The translations under genes were made by a program, and so were the position numbers. A stretch of DNA of 64,000 nt, from assembly GCA_039819065.1 (NCBI GenBank), contig JBCBSS010000007.1, forward strand, positions 1 through 64,000, in the 5' to 3' direction. Positions within the stretch are counted from its first letter, which is position 1, and every line of letters begins with the position of its first letter. This document shows, piece by piece, positions 35,376-44,374 of the stretch. Under the pieces are notes generated by a model. That model was not told the DNA's origin. It saw only the letters and a list, made by a program, of their open reading frames with translations, and ran no database searches. The DNA comes from JBCBSS01 sp039819065. Its GTDB lineage: Bacteria > Bacteroidota > Bacteroidia > Cytophagales > Cyclobacteriaceae.

Positions 35376-36741
35376 GTTTCTCCAGCCTTCGGTACAGGGA
35401 AGCTCTCGTCAAACCTAGTTCTTTGGCTGCTTTAGAAATATTGCCGGCATGCATGTTCACTGCCTTTTGGATCACCGCCTTTTCTACTTCTTCCAGGTTG
35501 AAATTATCAGAAGAGATATCGTTAGAATCCGTTTGATTAGTTAGAAAGAAGAAGTCTTCCAGTGTTAGTTTATCACCATCGCTCATGATGATAGCGCGCT
35601 CGATAGCATGCTGAAGCTCTCTGATATTACCAGGCCATGAGTATTTCTGTAACCTGCTAAGAGCATCACTGTCAATCTTCAGTATATCTTTTCTATACTT
35701 TTTGGCATACAGCCCAAGGAAATGATCAGCTAATAAGGGGATATCTTCAAGCCGCTCTCTCAGTGGCGGCAAATGTATTTCTACCGTGTTGATTCTATAC
35801 AAAAGATCTTGTCGAAAGGAGTTTTCCTTCACCATTTCATGGACCAGCATGTTGGTAGCACAAATCAAGCGGATGTCCACACTAACAGACTGATTCGTGC
35901 CTATGCGTATTACCTCTCTTTTCTGTAGAACGGTCAGCAATTTGGATTGCAAAGGCATGCTAAGGTTTCCAATCTCATCCAGGAAAAGGGTTCCACCGTT
36001 CGCCACCTCGAAGCGTCCCGCCCGATCTTCTTTGGCATCCGTAAAAGCACCTTTTTTGTGTCCGAATAACTCACTTTCAAAAAGTGTTTCGGTAATGGCG
36101 CCCATATCAACACTGACAAAGACGTTGTCTTTTCTCAGCGATCTCTGATGAATAGCGCGCGCTATCAACTCTTTACCTGTACCATTCTCTCCAAGGATCA
36201 ACACATTTGCATCAGTCTTTGCTACCTTGTCGATCACCTTGAAGACCTCTCTGATCGCCTTGCTATTGCCAATGATGTCCTTAAACGGTTGATTGATATC
36301 TTCTTCCAATTGCTTTTTGGCCTTCTTCAACTTATCAACTTCACGGTATGATTTTTTGAGCTTGATAGCCGTGGATATCGTTGCCAGCAATTTTTCATTT
36401 TGCCAAGGCTTAAGAATGAAATCAGTAGCACCCTCTTTAAGTGCTTTGACGGCCATTTCTACATCGCCATAAGCAGTAATTAGAATAACTACAGCAGAAG
36501 GGTCTTTCTCTAGAATTTGGTTAAGCCAGTAGAAACCTTCTTTGCCGCTGGTGATATCCTTACTGAAATTCATATCCAGTAGAATGACATCGTAGGTATC
36601 GTTATTGAGTAAAAATGGAATTTTTTTGGGGTTCTTCTCAATGATCACCTGATGAGCGTGCTTCTTAAGTAAAAGCTTAGCGGCCAATAAAACGTCCTCA
36701 TCATCATCGATCATTAATATTTTTCCGAGTTCTTTCTCCAC
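35365..36741 (-). CDS. Sigma-54-dependent response regulator (NtrC family)
   Basis: The 458-residue protein has a receiver domain (acidic D12-D14, phospho-acceptor D56 in VILLDMNF), an AAA+ domain with Walker A LGENGTGKEL, the sigma-54 contact loop GAFTDA in place of GAFTGA, Walker B GGTLFLDEIG and sensor residues, and a Fis-type helix-turn-helix at the C-terminus (NISKAAKELGLTRASLYRRL). It activates RpoN-dependent promoters. First gene of the operon with its kinase. Confidence 0.95.
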   Translation of the reverse strand: MEKELGKILMIDDDEDVLLAAKLLLKKHAHQVIIEKNPKKIPFLLNNDTYDVILLDMNFSKDITSGKEGFYWLNQILEKDPSAVVILITAYGDVEMAVKALKEGATDFILKPWQNEKLLATISTAIKLKKSYREVDKLKKAKKQLEEDINQPFKDIIGNSKAIREVFKVIDKVAKTDANVLILGENGTGKELIARAIHQRSLRKDNVFVSVDMGAITETLFESELFGHKKGAFTDAKEDRAGRFEVANGGTLFLDEIGNLSMPLQSKLLTVLQKREVIRIGTNQSVSVDIRLICATNMLVHEMVKENSFRQDLLYRINTVEIHLPPLRERLEDIPLLADHFLGLYAKKYRKDILKIDSDALSRLQKYSWPGNIRELQHAIERAIIMSDGDKLTLEDFFFLTNQTDSNDISSDNFNLEEVEKAVIQKAVNMHAGNISKAAKELGLTRASLYRRLEKHGL

Positions 36742-37015
36742 ACTGTTTTTGTTTAGGTCTTCAGATTAGTCTTAAAAATGATGCCAATATCAAACTACGC
36801 AGTAAAACAGCGACTCTGAGTATTAAGCATGCTAATTGTTAATTGTCATGTTCCTTATTGTACGAAACTGTCTCAATACCGGACACTAAATTTAAGCTTT
36901 TACTAAAGGAATTTACAAGAAGAAAGCCTATCTTATTGATTAACAAATACTTCTGGTTGTTTAATTGAACAACTCAACCGTATTCTTTTCTATCAATCCT
37001 TAAAAATGAATAGTC

Positions 37016-37687
37016 ATGAGAAAAATCGTCATCTCGATACTGGCTCTACTGGCCGTACATTCTTTACATGCTCAATGTGACAATCCCTATTACTCATTTG
37101 ATCAAGGCTCTAAATGGACCATGGAGAATTACAGTGCTAAGGGCAAGAAAACCGGAAAGGTAACGTCTGAGATAACCAAGCTTGATAAAAGCGGAGGTGG
37201 CTTTAATGCGACCATAAAGTCTACCACTTACGATAAAAAAGATGAAATGATTTTGGAAGGAGAGCTTGACATGCAATGTGAATCAGGTGTGATTAGATTC
37301 GACATGCGTAAGTTTATTCCGGAAGAGACGCTGAAAACACTGGGAGGCGCTGAAATGGAAGTGGTTGGTGATAACCTTGAATTGCCTGCAAACCTTTCAG
37401 TAGGAGAAAAGCTGAAGGATGGTTCTATCAGAGTCAATGGAGACCTGCCGTTTAATATTAGTGTAGATATTACAAACCGTAAAGTAGCAGCCAAAGAATC
37501 CGTGACTACACCTGCAGGGACTTTTGAATGCTATAAAATAACATACGATGTAAAACTGAAAACAGTAATTGGTATTCAGGCGAAAGGTGCTGAGTGGATA
37601 GCTCGAAAAGTAGGCATTGTTAAAACAGAATCTTACAATAAGAACGGTAAACTTACCGGATATTCGGTGTTATCGGCACATGACTGA
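37016..37687 (+). CDS. Secreted TapB/DUF3108-like protein
   Basis: A 223-residue protein with a signal peptide (MRKIVISILALLAVHSLHA). The mature part starts QCDNPYYSFDQGSKWTMENYSAKGK and contains VTTPAGTFECYKITYDV and KGAEWIARKVGIVKTESYNKNGKL, the pattern of TapB/DUF3108-like beta-rich periplasmic proteins in Bacteroidota. Function is unknown. Single-gene unit with a hairpin terminator about 107 nt downstream. Confidence 0.75.
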   Translation: MRKIVISILALLAVHSLHAQCDNPYYSFDQGSKWTMENYSAKGKKTGKVTSEITKLDKSGGGFNATIKSTTYDKKDEMILEGELDMQCESGVIRFDMRKFIPEETLKTLGGAEMEVVGDNLELPANLSVGEKLKDGSIRVNGDLPFNISVDITNRKVAAKESVTTPAGTFECYKITYDVKLKTVIGIQAKGAEWIARKVGIVKTESYNKNGKLTGYSVLSAHD

Positions 37688-37793
37688 AGCCAAAAAAAAT
37701 TAGCAAAAAATTTATTTTCCCAAAAATTTCTTATATTAGGGGTGTTGTTATTGGATGAATTTTAATCCTATTTATTTTGAGTTTTTGACCTTG

Positions 37794-37827
37794 GAGGTGC
37801 TTCTTAAGTGAGGCATCTCTTTTTTTA
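37794..37827 (+). terminator. Hairpin with T tract downstream of the TapB-like gene
   Basis: GAGGTGC (37794-37800) pairs with GCATCTC (37813-37819), one G:T pair, followed by eight T. It lies 107 nt after the stop. The region 37732-37827 also contains TATATTAG, so a short separate RNA is conceivable. Confidence 0.7.
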
Positions 37828-37868
37828 TGTTAAGACGACAGAGTACCTCATAATGTTACTCATTGCTC

Positions 37869-37912
37869 AAAAAAAAATCCCCCCAGTGTTAAAATCATAA
37901 CCTGAAGGGATT
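37869..37912 (-). terminator. Orphan minus-strand terminator-like hairpin
   Basis: Read on the minus strand, AATCCC (37912-37907) pairs with GGGATT (37881-37876), with inner CAG/CTG and GTTA/TAAC pairings, and is followed by nine T. No minus-strand gene ends here, and the nearest minus gene ends at 39296. Confidence 0.5.
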
Positions 37913-38014
37913 AATAAAGAATCAATCAGAACTTGCTGTAAGTTTTTAAAATCGTACCACAATGTCATCACACATATTGGGGGATTTTGAGATTATTAAC
38001 CTTAAACCACAGCC

Positions 38015-39295
38015 ATGTTCAAGCCTTTCATCTGTATATTATGCCTATCGGCCATCACTTTTCGACTTCAAGCGCAAGAAAGAAAAGACCTCGCCTTTTA
38101 TTTTAAGCAAGCTCAATTAGCCCATTCTGAAGGTCGAAAGGCCGACTACTTATCGAATATGATCGAGGCAGATAAGTTGAGACCCAACCATCAAATATTA
38201 ATGTATCATCTGGCCTGTGCCTATGCAGTGAATGAAAAATTAGAAGAAAGTACAGCCTACCTCAGACGTGCTCTTATCATAAAGGGAGACCTTGATATTG
38301 AGAATAATGAACAACTTGCAGGCCTCCGTAGCAATACTCATTTCGATGAATTAGTTGAGCTTAAGGAAAAAGTGAATGTAAGTATCAGTTCTTCTGAGGA
38401 GGCTTTCAAATTGGATGAACGGGATTTGCACATTGAGTCAATCGCTTTTGATCCGATTGAAAGCACGTTTTACCTGGGGAGTGTACACAAAAGGCTGATC
38501 ATAAGCATAGGCAACGACGGGGTGCCTAAAAGATTCAAAAATCAAGCTCAGGATGGCCTGTGGTCAGTGATGGGGATGAAAGTCGATGCACAGCGGCGCC
38601 TATTATGGGTATGCACCACAACCACTACTAATATGGCAGATTATACGGCATCTGAGTCAGGTAAAAGCAGTATCATGAAGTATGATCTGAACACGGGAAA
38701 ACTTCTTCAACGGTATAGCTTAAAGGATAGTCTTGACCACTGGTTCGGTGATTTAACCGTGTCATCCTCCGGAGATGTTTATATCAGTGACAGCCAGACC
38801 AACCAGGTATACACTATAAATGAAGAAATGGATCGTTTGGAAGTACTTTTCGAAAGCGAAACCTTTTTATCCCTGCAAGGAATCGCTTATGACGATCGAT
38901 CCAATGCCTTATTCATTGCCGATTATGTCAAAGGTATCTATCGCATTGACCTATCTGATAAAACTCTGATCAAAGTCAATTGTGGTGAAGAAGTGAGTCT
39001 CAAATCAGTGGATGGGCTTTACCTATACAAAAACAGCCTGATAGCCACACAAAACCTGGTAGTGCCAATGCGTGTGACCAGATACTACTTGAATAAGGCG
39101 CAAGACAAAATTACTCAGGTTGAATACCTGGAGAAGGGTAATCCACTCCTCAATGAACCCACACTAGGTGTAATTGTGGAAAACGAATTTTACTATGTTG
39201 CTAACAGCCAATGGGGTGGATACGATAAAGAAGAAAAGATACTACCGGTTAGTGAGCTTGAAGATATAGTCATTCTTAAAGCCAGGCTGAAATAA
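38015..39295 (+). CDS. Secreted TPR/beta-propeller protein
   Basis: The 426-residue protein has a signal peptide (MFKPFICILCLSAITFRLQA), tetratricopeptide-like helices (about 25-110; HQILMYHLACAYAVNEKLEES), then an SMP-30/NHL-like propeller (about 135-420) with repeated blades such as GDVYISDSQTNQVYTI and NALFIADYVKGIYRI. It may bind a small ligand or partner at the envelope. Its TAA directly abuts the stop of the convergent propeller gene with no base between them. Confidence 0.75.
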   Translation: MFKPFICILCLSAITFRLQAQERKDLAFYFKQAQLAHSEGRKADYLSNMIEADKLRPNHQILMYHLACAYAVNEKLEESTAYLRRALIIKGDLDIENNEQLAGLRSNTHFDELVELKEKVNVSISSSEEAFKLDERDLHIESIAFDPIESTFYLGSVHKRLIISIGNDGVPKRFKNQAQDGLWSVMGMKVDAQRRLLWVCTTTTTNMADYTASESGKSSIMKYDLNTGKLLQRYSLKDSLDHWFGDLTVSSSGDVYISDSQTNQVYTINEEMDRLEVLFESETFLSLQGIAYDDRSNALFIADYVKGIYRIDLSDKTLIKVNCGEEVSLKSVDGLYLYKNSLIATQNLVVPMRVTRYYLNKAQDKITQVEYLEKGNPLLNEPTLGVIVENEFYYVANSQWGGYDKEEKILPVSELEDIVILKARLK

Positions 39296-39307
39296 TCATC
39301 TCAGCCG
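39286..39307. repeat. Hairpin across two abutting stop codons
   Basis: GGCTGA and TCAGCC flank the junction of the two convergent genes, with the stops at 39293-39295 and 39296-39298 between them. It may act as a weak bidirectional terminator; there is no T tract. Confidence 0.4.
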
Positions 39308-40102
39308 ATAAATATCCAATTGCTTGTCATTCATTAGATAAGCTCTGTTTCGATGTTTTAAGCCAAATACATAATCTTTTGGCAGAGCAATGGCCGATTC
39401 TTCATTGGAGTAAATGTTTAAGATGGCCAGGTTCCCATCTATGATATAATACATATCATCCAGATAAAAACTGAAGTGTGTGAGGTCAACTTTTGGGATC
39501 GTTCTAAGGTAATTCCCAAGGTTATCGAACACTAAAACACCTGAACGGGCATCATTGATGAAGAGAATATTCTGATATTCACGGATATAGTTGATCTCAT
39601 AATTATCCGGATCTAAAATCAGATCCAATGGCATGTTAATGAAGATTTCCCTTGTATTGATATCAAGCTTCTTAAGCTCAAAAGAGGCTATATCTACCAG
39701 CCATATATTATTGTCATTACTAACTGTACCGACTTGAGCAAAACCAACAGACTCCTCATCCAGGCGGTATCTGATCGGCGTATCGAGAAACCGGTTTAGC
39801 AGTTCATACTCTTGAAAGTCAGCGTAGAACAAGAAAATACGAAGGGGATTCCATGCTTCTATGATGGTTACGTCCCCTAGTTTCTGTGGAGAAAAGTTAA
39901 GTTGGTGATTGCCTAAAGAATCATACTTATCAATATTTCCTCTTCGGTCAGTAATGTAGATGTTTCCAAGTTTATCAATAGAAACTTGTTGGGGCGAGCT
40001 GATTTGAACAGAATCTATCAACTGAAGCTCTTGAGAATAGGTTTTCGTAGCCATACTCATGACAGTGAGTAAGGCAAGAACTATTGACCAGTTACTTCTC
40101 AA
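39296..40102 (-). CDS. Secreted beta-propeller protein (6-bladed type)
   Basis: A 268-residue protein with a signal peptide (cleavage after about SMATKTYS) and NHL-like blades (VSIDKLGNIYITDRRGNIDKYDSLG, DNNIWLVDIASFELKKLD, GVLVFDNLGNYLRTI). The start is TTG at 40100-40102, which overlaps the end of lpxH by 11 nt; the next in-frame ATG would cut into the signal peptide. Function unknown. Its position after lpxH suggests readthrough expression. Confidence 0.7.
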   Translation of the reverse strand: MRSNWSIVLALLTVMSMATKTYSQELQLIDSVQISSPQQVSIDKLGNIYITDRRGNIDKYDSLGNHQLNFSPQKLGDVTIIEAWNPLRIFLFYADFQEYELLNRFLDTPIRYRLDEESVGFAQVGTVSNDNNIWLVDIASFELKKLDINTREIFINMPLDLILDPDNYEINYIREYQNILFINDARSGVLVFDNLGNYLRTIPKVDLTHFSFYLDDMYYIIDGNLAILNIYSNEESAIALPKDYVFGLKHRNRAYLMNDKQLDIYRLR

Positions 40103-40865
40103 AGGTTAATAGCTTAAAAGTTTTCCCATCGAACTCCCCATAAGTAGAATGATTTACCCATTCCCCCAAATTGAAGTACTTGCCTTGTTCGCCCACTTCT
40201 AACTCCAATCGCAGGTGACGATGCCCAAACACATAAAAATCATGGTGTTCTTTACGCTCAATTTCCTTGCAATATGCCCAAAGAAACTCCTTATCGCCCA
40301 TGAATTTTTCTTCTCCTTTCTTGCCTCCGTTGATCCTGCTTCGTCTGGAAAAATAATTAGCCACAGCAATGCCCGTATTGGGGTGCACTCTGGCATATAG
40401 CCATTGGAAGAAAGGGCTGCGGAACACCTTTTTGATGAACTTGTAGCTATAATCTCCTGGACCCAGCCCATCACCATGTCCTATATGAAGCTTCTTATCA
40501 TTTATTATCAAAGATTGTGGTTCGCGATAAATAGGGATGTTGAGCTCATCAGTGAAGTAATCAAACATCCACATGTCATGATTACCAATAAAAAAGACAA
40601 CGTTGATGCCGTTATCGGTCAGTTCGGCTAGCTTTCCCTGCAGTCTGGCAAAACCCTTGGGAATGGCATTTTTGTATTCGAACCAGAAGTCAAAAATATC
40701 GCCCAAGAGAAAGATAGTGTGTGCCTCAACCGCTACATGATCCAACCACCTGACAATTTTCTTTTCCCTTTCCCGACTTAGGGTTTTGGTGGGAACACCA
40801 AGATGGAAGTCGGATGCAAAAAAGATCTTCTTACCTTCAGGTAGGTTGTCTATTCTCTCTAACAT
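40092..40865 (-). CDS. lpxH: UDP-2,3-diacylglucosamine diphosphatase LpxH
   Basis: A 257-residue metallophosphoesterase: FFASDFHLGVP with D19 and H21, LLGDIFDFWFEY, FFIGNHDMWMFDY, HIGHGDGLGP and the C-terminal VFGHRHLRLEL, which together supply the two-metal site. LpxH removes UMP from UDP-2,3-diacylglucosamine at the inner membrane to give lipid X for lipid A. Length agrees with the family. It is separated from ftsH by a terminator. Confidence 0.93.
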   Translation of the reverse strand: MLERIDNLPEGKKIFFASDFHLGVPTKTLSREREKKIVRWLDHVAVEAHTIFLLGDIFDFWFEYKNAIPKGFARLQGKLAELTDNGINVVFFIGNHDMWMFDYFTDELNIPIYREPQSLIINDKKLHIGHGDGLGPGDYSYKFIKKVFRSPFFQWLYARVHPNTGIAVANYFSRRSRINGGKKGEEKFMGDKEFLWAYCKEIERKEHHDFYVFGHRHLRLELEVGEQGKYFNLGEWVNHSTYGEFDGKTFKLLTFEK

Positions 40866-40893
40866 TAATGAAAATTACAGCGGTTGGCGGAAA

Positions 40894-40923
40894 TAAAAAA
40901 ATCAGACACGTGAGTGTCTGATT
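40894..40923 (-). terminator. Terminator of the rsfS-ftsH unit
   Basis: AATCAGACAC (40900-40909) and GTGTCTGATT (40914-40923) form a perfect 10-bp stem with a 4-nt loop. Read on the minus strand it is followed by a T tract, 29 nt after the ftsH stop. Confidence 0.9.
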
Positions 40924-40951
40924 CTTATACAATGCTATATAAAATTGAGTT

Positions 40952-43000
40952 CTATTTGTCGTCTTTGACCTCGCTTTCAGCTTGATCCTTAGCTTCTATT
41001 TTCTCGTCTTTCGGCTCATCCTTTGTTACTTCTTCCTCTTTGCTTTCTGTGGCTTGACCGTTGGTGTAAGCTTGATAAGTAGTTTGAGTCTCAAAAGGCC
41101 TTTTACCAATTAGTCTTTCTAGGTCAGACTGGAAAATGATCTCTTTCTCTAACAATTCTTTCGCCACCACTTCAAGCTCCTGCTTTTTGCTCTCTAAGAG
41201 GTCTTTCGTACGGTTGTAAGCGATATCTATGATCTTCTTAACTTCTTGGTCTATTTTCTCTGAAGTAGCTTCAGAATATGGCTTATTGAAGCTGTATTCT
41301 GATTGTTTAGAGTCGTAGAATGAGATGTTACCAATTTCGTTGTTCATTCCGTAAATGGTCACCATGCTGTAAGCCATTTTCGTAACTCGTTCGAGGTCGC
41401 TTAGGGCACCTGTCGAGATTTTTTCAAAGATGATTTCCTCGGCAGCACGGCCACCTAGCGCCATACACATTTCGTCTGTCAACTGCTCAGTCTGGTATAA
41501 GAACTGCTCTTTAGGTAAATATTGTGCGTAACCAAGTGCTGCAACCCCTCTCGGTACGATACTAACCTTCACTAAAGGATCAGCATGCTCAAGGAACCAG
41601 CCTGCCACGGCGTGTCCAGCTTCATGGTAAGCAACAATTTTCTTCTCTTCAGGTGAAATGATCTTACTTTTCTTCTCAAGACCTCCGATTACCCTATCTA
41701 TGGCATCCTGGAAGTCATGCATGTCGACTGCCTTCTTATCCTTTCTGGCAGCTATCAAAGCAGATTCATTACAAACATTCGCTATCTCGGCACCAGCAAA
41801 ACCAGGCGTTTGTGCCGCCAATTTCTTTGGATCTACGTCCTTAGCCATTTTGAGTGGCTTCAAGTGTACTTTGAAGATAGCTTCCCTTCCAACGATGTCT
41901 GGCTTGTCTATACTTACTTGTCGGTCGAATCGGCCGGGTCTTAACAAAGCTGAGTCTAGAACATCAGGTCTGTTAGTAGCGGCAAGAATGATAACTCCCG
42001 AATCTGTAGAGAATCCATCCATCTCTACCAATAATGAGTTCAATGTATTCTCGCGCTCATCATTAGAGCCTGGCATTTGGCCACGACCTCTTGATCGACC
42101 TATGGCATCAATTTCATCTATGAATACGATACAAGGAGCTTTCTCTTTCGCTTGCTTGAATAAGTCCCTTACCCTTGCAGCACCGACACCAACGAACATT
42201 TCCACAAAATCAGATCCAGATAGGGTGAAGAAAGGTACAGCTGCCTCACCAGCGACGGCTTTGGCTAGCAATGTTTTACCAGTTCCCGGAGGGCCTACTA
42301 GCAAGGCACCTTTAGGTATCTTACCCCCCAACTTGGTGAATTTGGATGGGTTTTTCAGGAATTCTACAATTTCCTTTACTTCTTCCTTGGCCTCATCTAA
42401 TCCTGCTACGTTGTCGAAAGTGATTTTTACTTTATTCTCTGCATCAAACAAAGCAGCTCTGGATTTACCGATATTGAATATCTGTCCACCAGGGCCTCCA
42501 CCACCAGTCATACGACGCATTAGGAACCAGAACCCAAATAGAATGAGGAATAAGAAACCCCACTGGAAGAAGAATCCAGTAAAGTCTGATCGCTCATCAT
42601 ATTTTAGGTCGACCTTGGATACACCAGAAGGAAGATCGACAGTTAAAGTTTCGTAGTATTTCTCGAAACTTTCTACCGTACCGAAATCCATTCTGAAGTG
42701 AGGTCCACTACCAACACCAAAAGGGCTGTTGCTAGTGATCTTGTCTTTATACTTAGGATTATTTAATGCATCCTCCGTCAAGTAGATCTCCACGTAATCT
42801 TCATTACGTATTACTACGAGTTGCTTAACTTCACCATTCTCCACAATCTCCTCGAACCTAGTCTTATACAAAGGTTCAAGGCTGCCTGTTCTATTCAGGT
42901 AGGTTACGCCAAAGATTACCACTAATAGCGTGATAATCACCCACACCTGATAGTTAGGCTTTTGAGATTTAGGAACTATCTTTTTCTTTTTATCGGGCAT
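40952..43000 (-). CDS. ftsH: ATP-dependent zinc metalloprotease FtsH
   Basis: The 682-residue protein has two membrane segments (about 18-36 and 143-161) around a periplasmic FtsH-ext domain, then the AAA+ module: Walker A GPPGTGKT (236-243), Walker B VFIDEIDA (292-299) and the pore motif FVGVG. The peptidase motif is HEAGH (459-463). The C-terminus is a lysine/glutamate-rich acidic tail (about 645-682), longer than in E. coli. It degrades membrane and regulatory proteins at the inner membrane. The upstream gene is rsfS and the terminator at 40894-40923 ends the unit. Confidence 0.97.
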   Translation of the reverse strand: MPDKKKKIVPKSQKPNYQVWVIITLLVVIFGVTYLNRTGSLEPLYKTRFEEIVENGEVKQLVVIRNEDYVEIYLTEDALNNPKYKDKITSNSPFGVGSGPHFRMDFGTVESFEKYYETLTVDLPSGVSKVDLKYDERSDFTGFFFQWGFLFLILFGFWFLMRRMTGGGGPGGQIFNIGKSRAALFDAENKVKITFDNVAGLDEAKEEVKEIVEFLKNPSKFTKLGGKIPKGALLVGPPGTGKTLLAKAVAGEAAVPFFTLSGSDFVEMFVGVGAARVRDLFKQAKEKAPCIVFIDEIDAIGRSRGRGQMPGSNDERENTLNSLLVEMDGFSTDSGVIILAATNRPDVLDSALLRPGRFDRQVSIDKPDIVGREAIFKVHLKPLKMAKDVDPKKLAAQTPGFAGAEIANVCNESALIAARKDKKAVDMHDFQDAIDRVIGGLEKKSKIISPEEKKIVAYHEAGHAVAGWFLEHADPLVKVSIVPRGVAALGYAQYLPKEQFLYQTEQLTDEMCMALGGRAAEEIIFEKISTGALSDLERVTKMAYSMVTIYGMNNEIGNISFYDSKQSEYSFNKPYSEATSEKIDQEVKKIIDIAYNRTKDLLESKKQELEVVAKELLEKEIIFQSDLERLIGKRPFETQTTYQAYTNGQATESKEEEVTKDEPKDEKIEAKDQAESEVKDDK

Positions 43001-43053
43001 CTCTTTAATTAATGTCTAAGTTTAAACGTCTGAAAGGTAATAAAGTTCTACTA

Positions 43054-43428
43054 CTAATCGGGTTCAACGGGCGTGATTTCAGCATCCCCCCAAAGGCTTT
43101 CCAATGCGTAGAACTCGCGTTTTTCTTTCTTAAAAATGTGAGCAACAACGTTGACATAATCTATCAACATCCACTCCTTATTATTCTTTCCTTCATTATG
43201 CCATGGGTTCTCGTTGGTGGCTTTATAAACTTCTTCATCTACAGAATCAGCGATGGCATCCAATTGTGTGTCTGAATTACCCGAGCAAACCACAAAGAAA
43301 TCTGCTACGGCATTCTTCACACTTCTAAGGTCCATGATCACAATATCAAAGGCTTTCTTTTCCTGCATACCCTTCACCACTATTCTGCTTAATTCTTCGG
43401 AGGGTGTCAGTTCCTTATGATCAACCAT
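43054..43428 (-). CDS. rsfS: Ribosomal silencing factor RsfS
   Basis: A 124-residue protein of the RsfS/YbeB family: GMQEKKAFDIVIMDLRSVKNAVADFFVVCSGNS (about 19-51), then WMLIDYVNVVAHIF and REFYALESLWGDAE. It binds ribosomal protein uL14 and blocks subunit joining under starvation. It starts the rsfS-ftsH unit and is divergent from birA, with 40 nt between them. Confidence 0.94.
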   Translation of the reverse strand: MVDHKELTPSEELSRIVVKGMQEKKAFDIVIMDLRSVKNAVADFFVVCSGNSDTQLDAIADSVDEEVYKATNENPWHNEGKNNKEWMLIDYVNVVAHIFKKEKREFYALESLWGDAEITPVEPD

Positions 43429-43468
43429 TAATTATATTTGAATTACAAAACAAAACTACTAAAAATAC

Positions 43469-44227
43469 TTGTATAAAATTCTTGCCAAAACCCTTTTCAC
43501 AGGCAAAAGGATCATTTACATGCCAAGTTGTCATTCTACCAATGACATGGCTTCCGAGCTTGCAGAAAAGAGTGATACGGCGGATGGTACAATTGTGATT
43601 ACCTCAGACCAGACCAAAGGCAAAGGACAACGAGGTAATTCATGGGAATCAGAACCGGATCAGAATTTCACCTTTTCTATCATATTCAAACCTACCTTTT
43701 TGAGTGTAACAGACCAGTTCTATCTCAACGTCATCACTTCTTTGGGTATTGCTGATTTCCTGATTGAGTTGGGATTGCACGCCGTGAAAGTGAAGTGGCC
43801 CAATGATATTTACTTCGGAGATAGCAAGCTCTGCGGTATTCTAATCAGTAACTCACTCAAATCAAGGTATATCGATAAATCAATTGTTGGTATCGGGTTG
43901 AATGTGAATCAGAAACACTTTGATACCCCTAAAGCAGCATCAATCTCTACCATAACAGGTCGTCAGTATGTATTGACCGATTTGTTTGAAGTACTAGTAC
44001 AGAAAGTTGAACAAAGATATATACAACTACGCGGCAATCAATTCAACAAGCTGAAGACTGATTACACTGACAGGCTCTACTGGAAAGGGGAGATGAGAAC
44101 TTTTAAAGATGACAAAGGCCTGTTTAGAGGTGAAATAAGTGGTTTTGATAAACAAGGACGGCTTATGGTTGAGGCACCAGACGGAACCAGGTCTTTTGGA
44201 TTTAAGGAAATTCAATATATAGAATGA
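43469..44227 (+). CDS. birA: Biotin--[acetyl-CoA-carboxylase] ligase BirA
   Basis: The 252-residue protein is a biotin ligase without the N-terminal repressor domain. Motifs: CHSTNDMA, the biotinyl-AMP loop KGKGQRGNSWES (about 51-62), VKVKWPNDIYFGDSKLCGILI (about 111-131) and VGIGLNVNQ. The start is TTG at 43469, giving MYKILAKTLFTGK, which looks like family N-termini; an ATG at 43520 would remove that strand. It attaches biotin to the carrier subunit of acetyl-CoA carboxylase. Confidence 0.92.
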   Translation: MYKILAKTLFTGKRIIYMPSCHSTNDMASELAEKSDTADGTIVITSDQTKGKGQRGNSWESEPDQNFTFSIIFKPTFLSVTDQFYLNVITSLGIADFLIELGLHAVKVKWPNDIYFGDSKLCGILISNSLKSRYIDKSIVGIGLNVNQKHFDTPKAASISTITGRQYVLTDLFEVLVQKVEQRYIQLRGNQFNKLKTDYTDRLYWKGEMRTFKDDKGLFRGEISGFDKQGRLMVEAPDGTRSFGFKEIQYIE

Positions 44228-44374
44228 TACCCCAAATCGCGTGATCCTCCGTCCACACTTCTTTTTCCTATACTCATAAAATATTCAATCGTTTAGCAGG
44301 CCGGCCATTTGCCAGATCATTATATAAACCCAATATTTAGGGCTTATAGAATTGTTTGACCAAAAATCAGAGAA

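Noticed and set aside
41658..42656. 332-residue open frame antisense to ftsH
   Set aside because: It lies wholly opposite conserved FtsH sequence, and its composition (rich in Ser, Pro, Asn) reflects the reverse frame of a well-coded gene.
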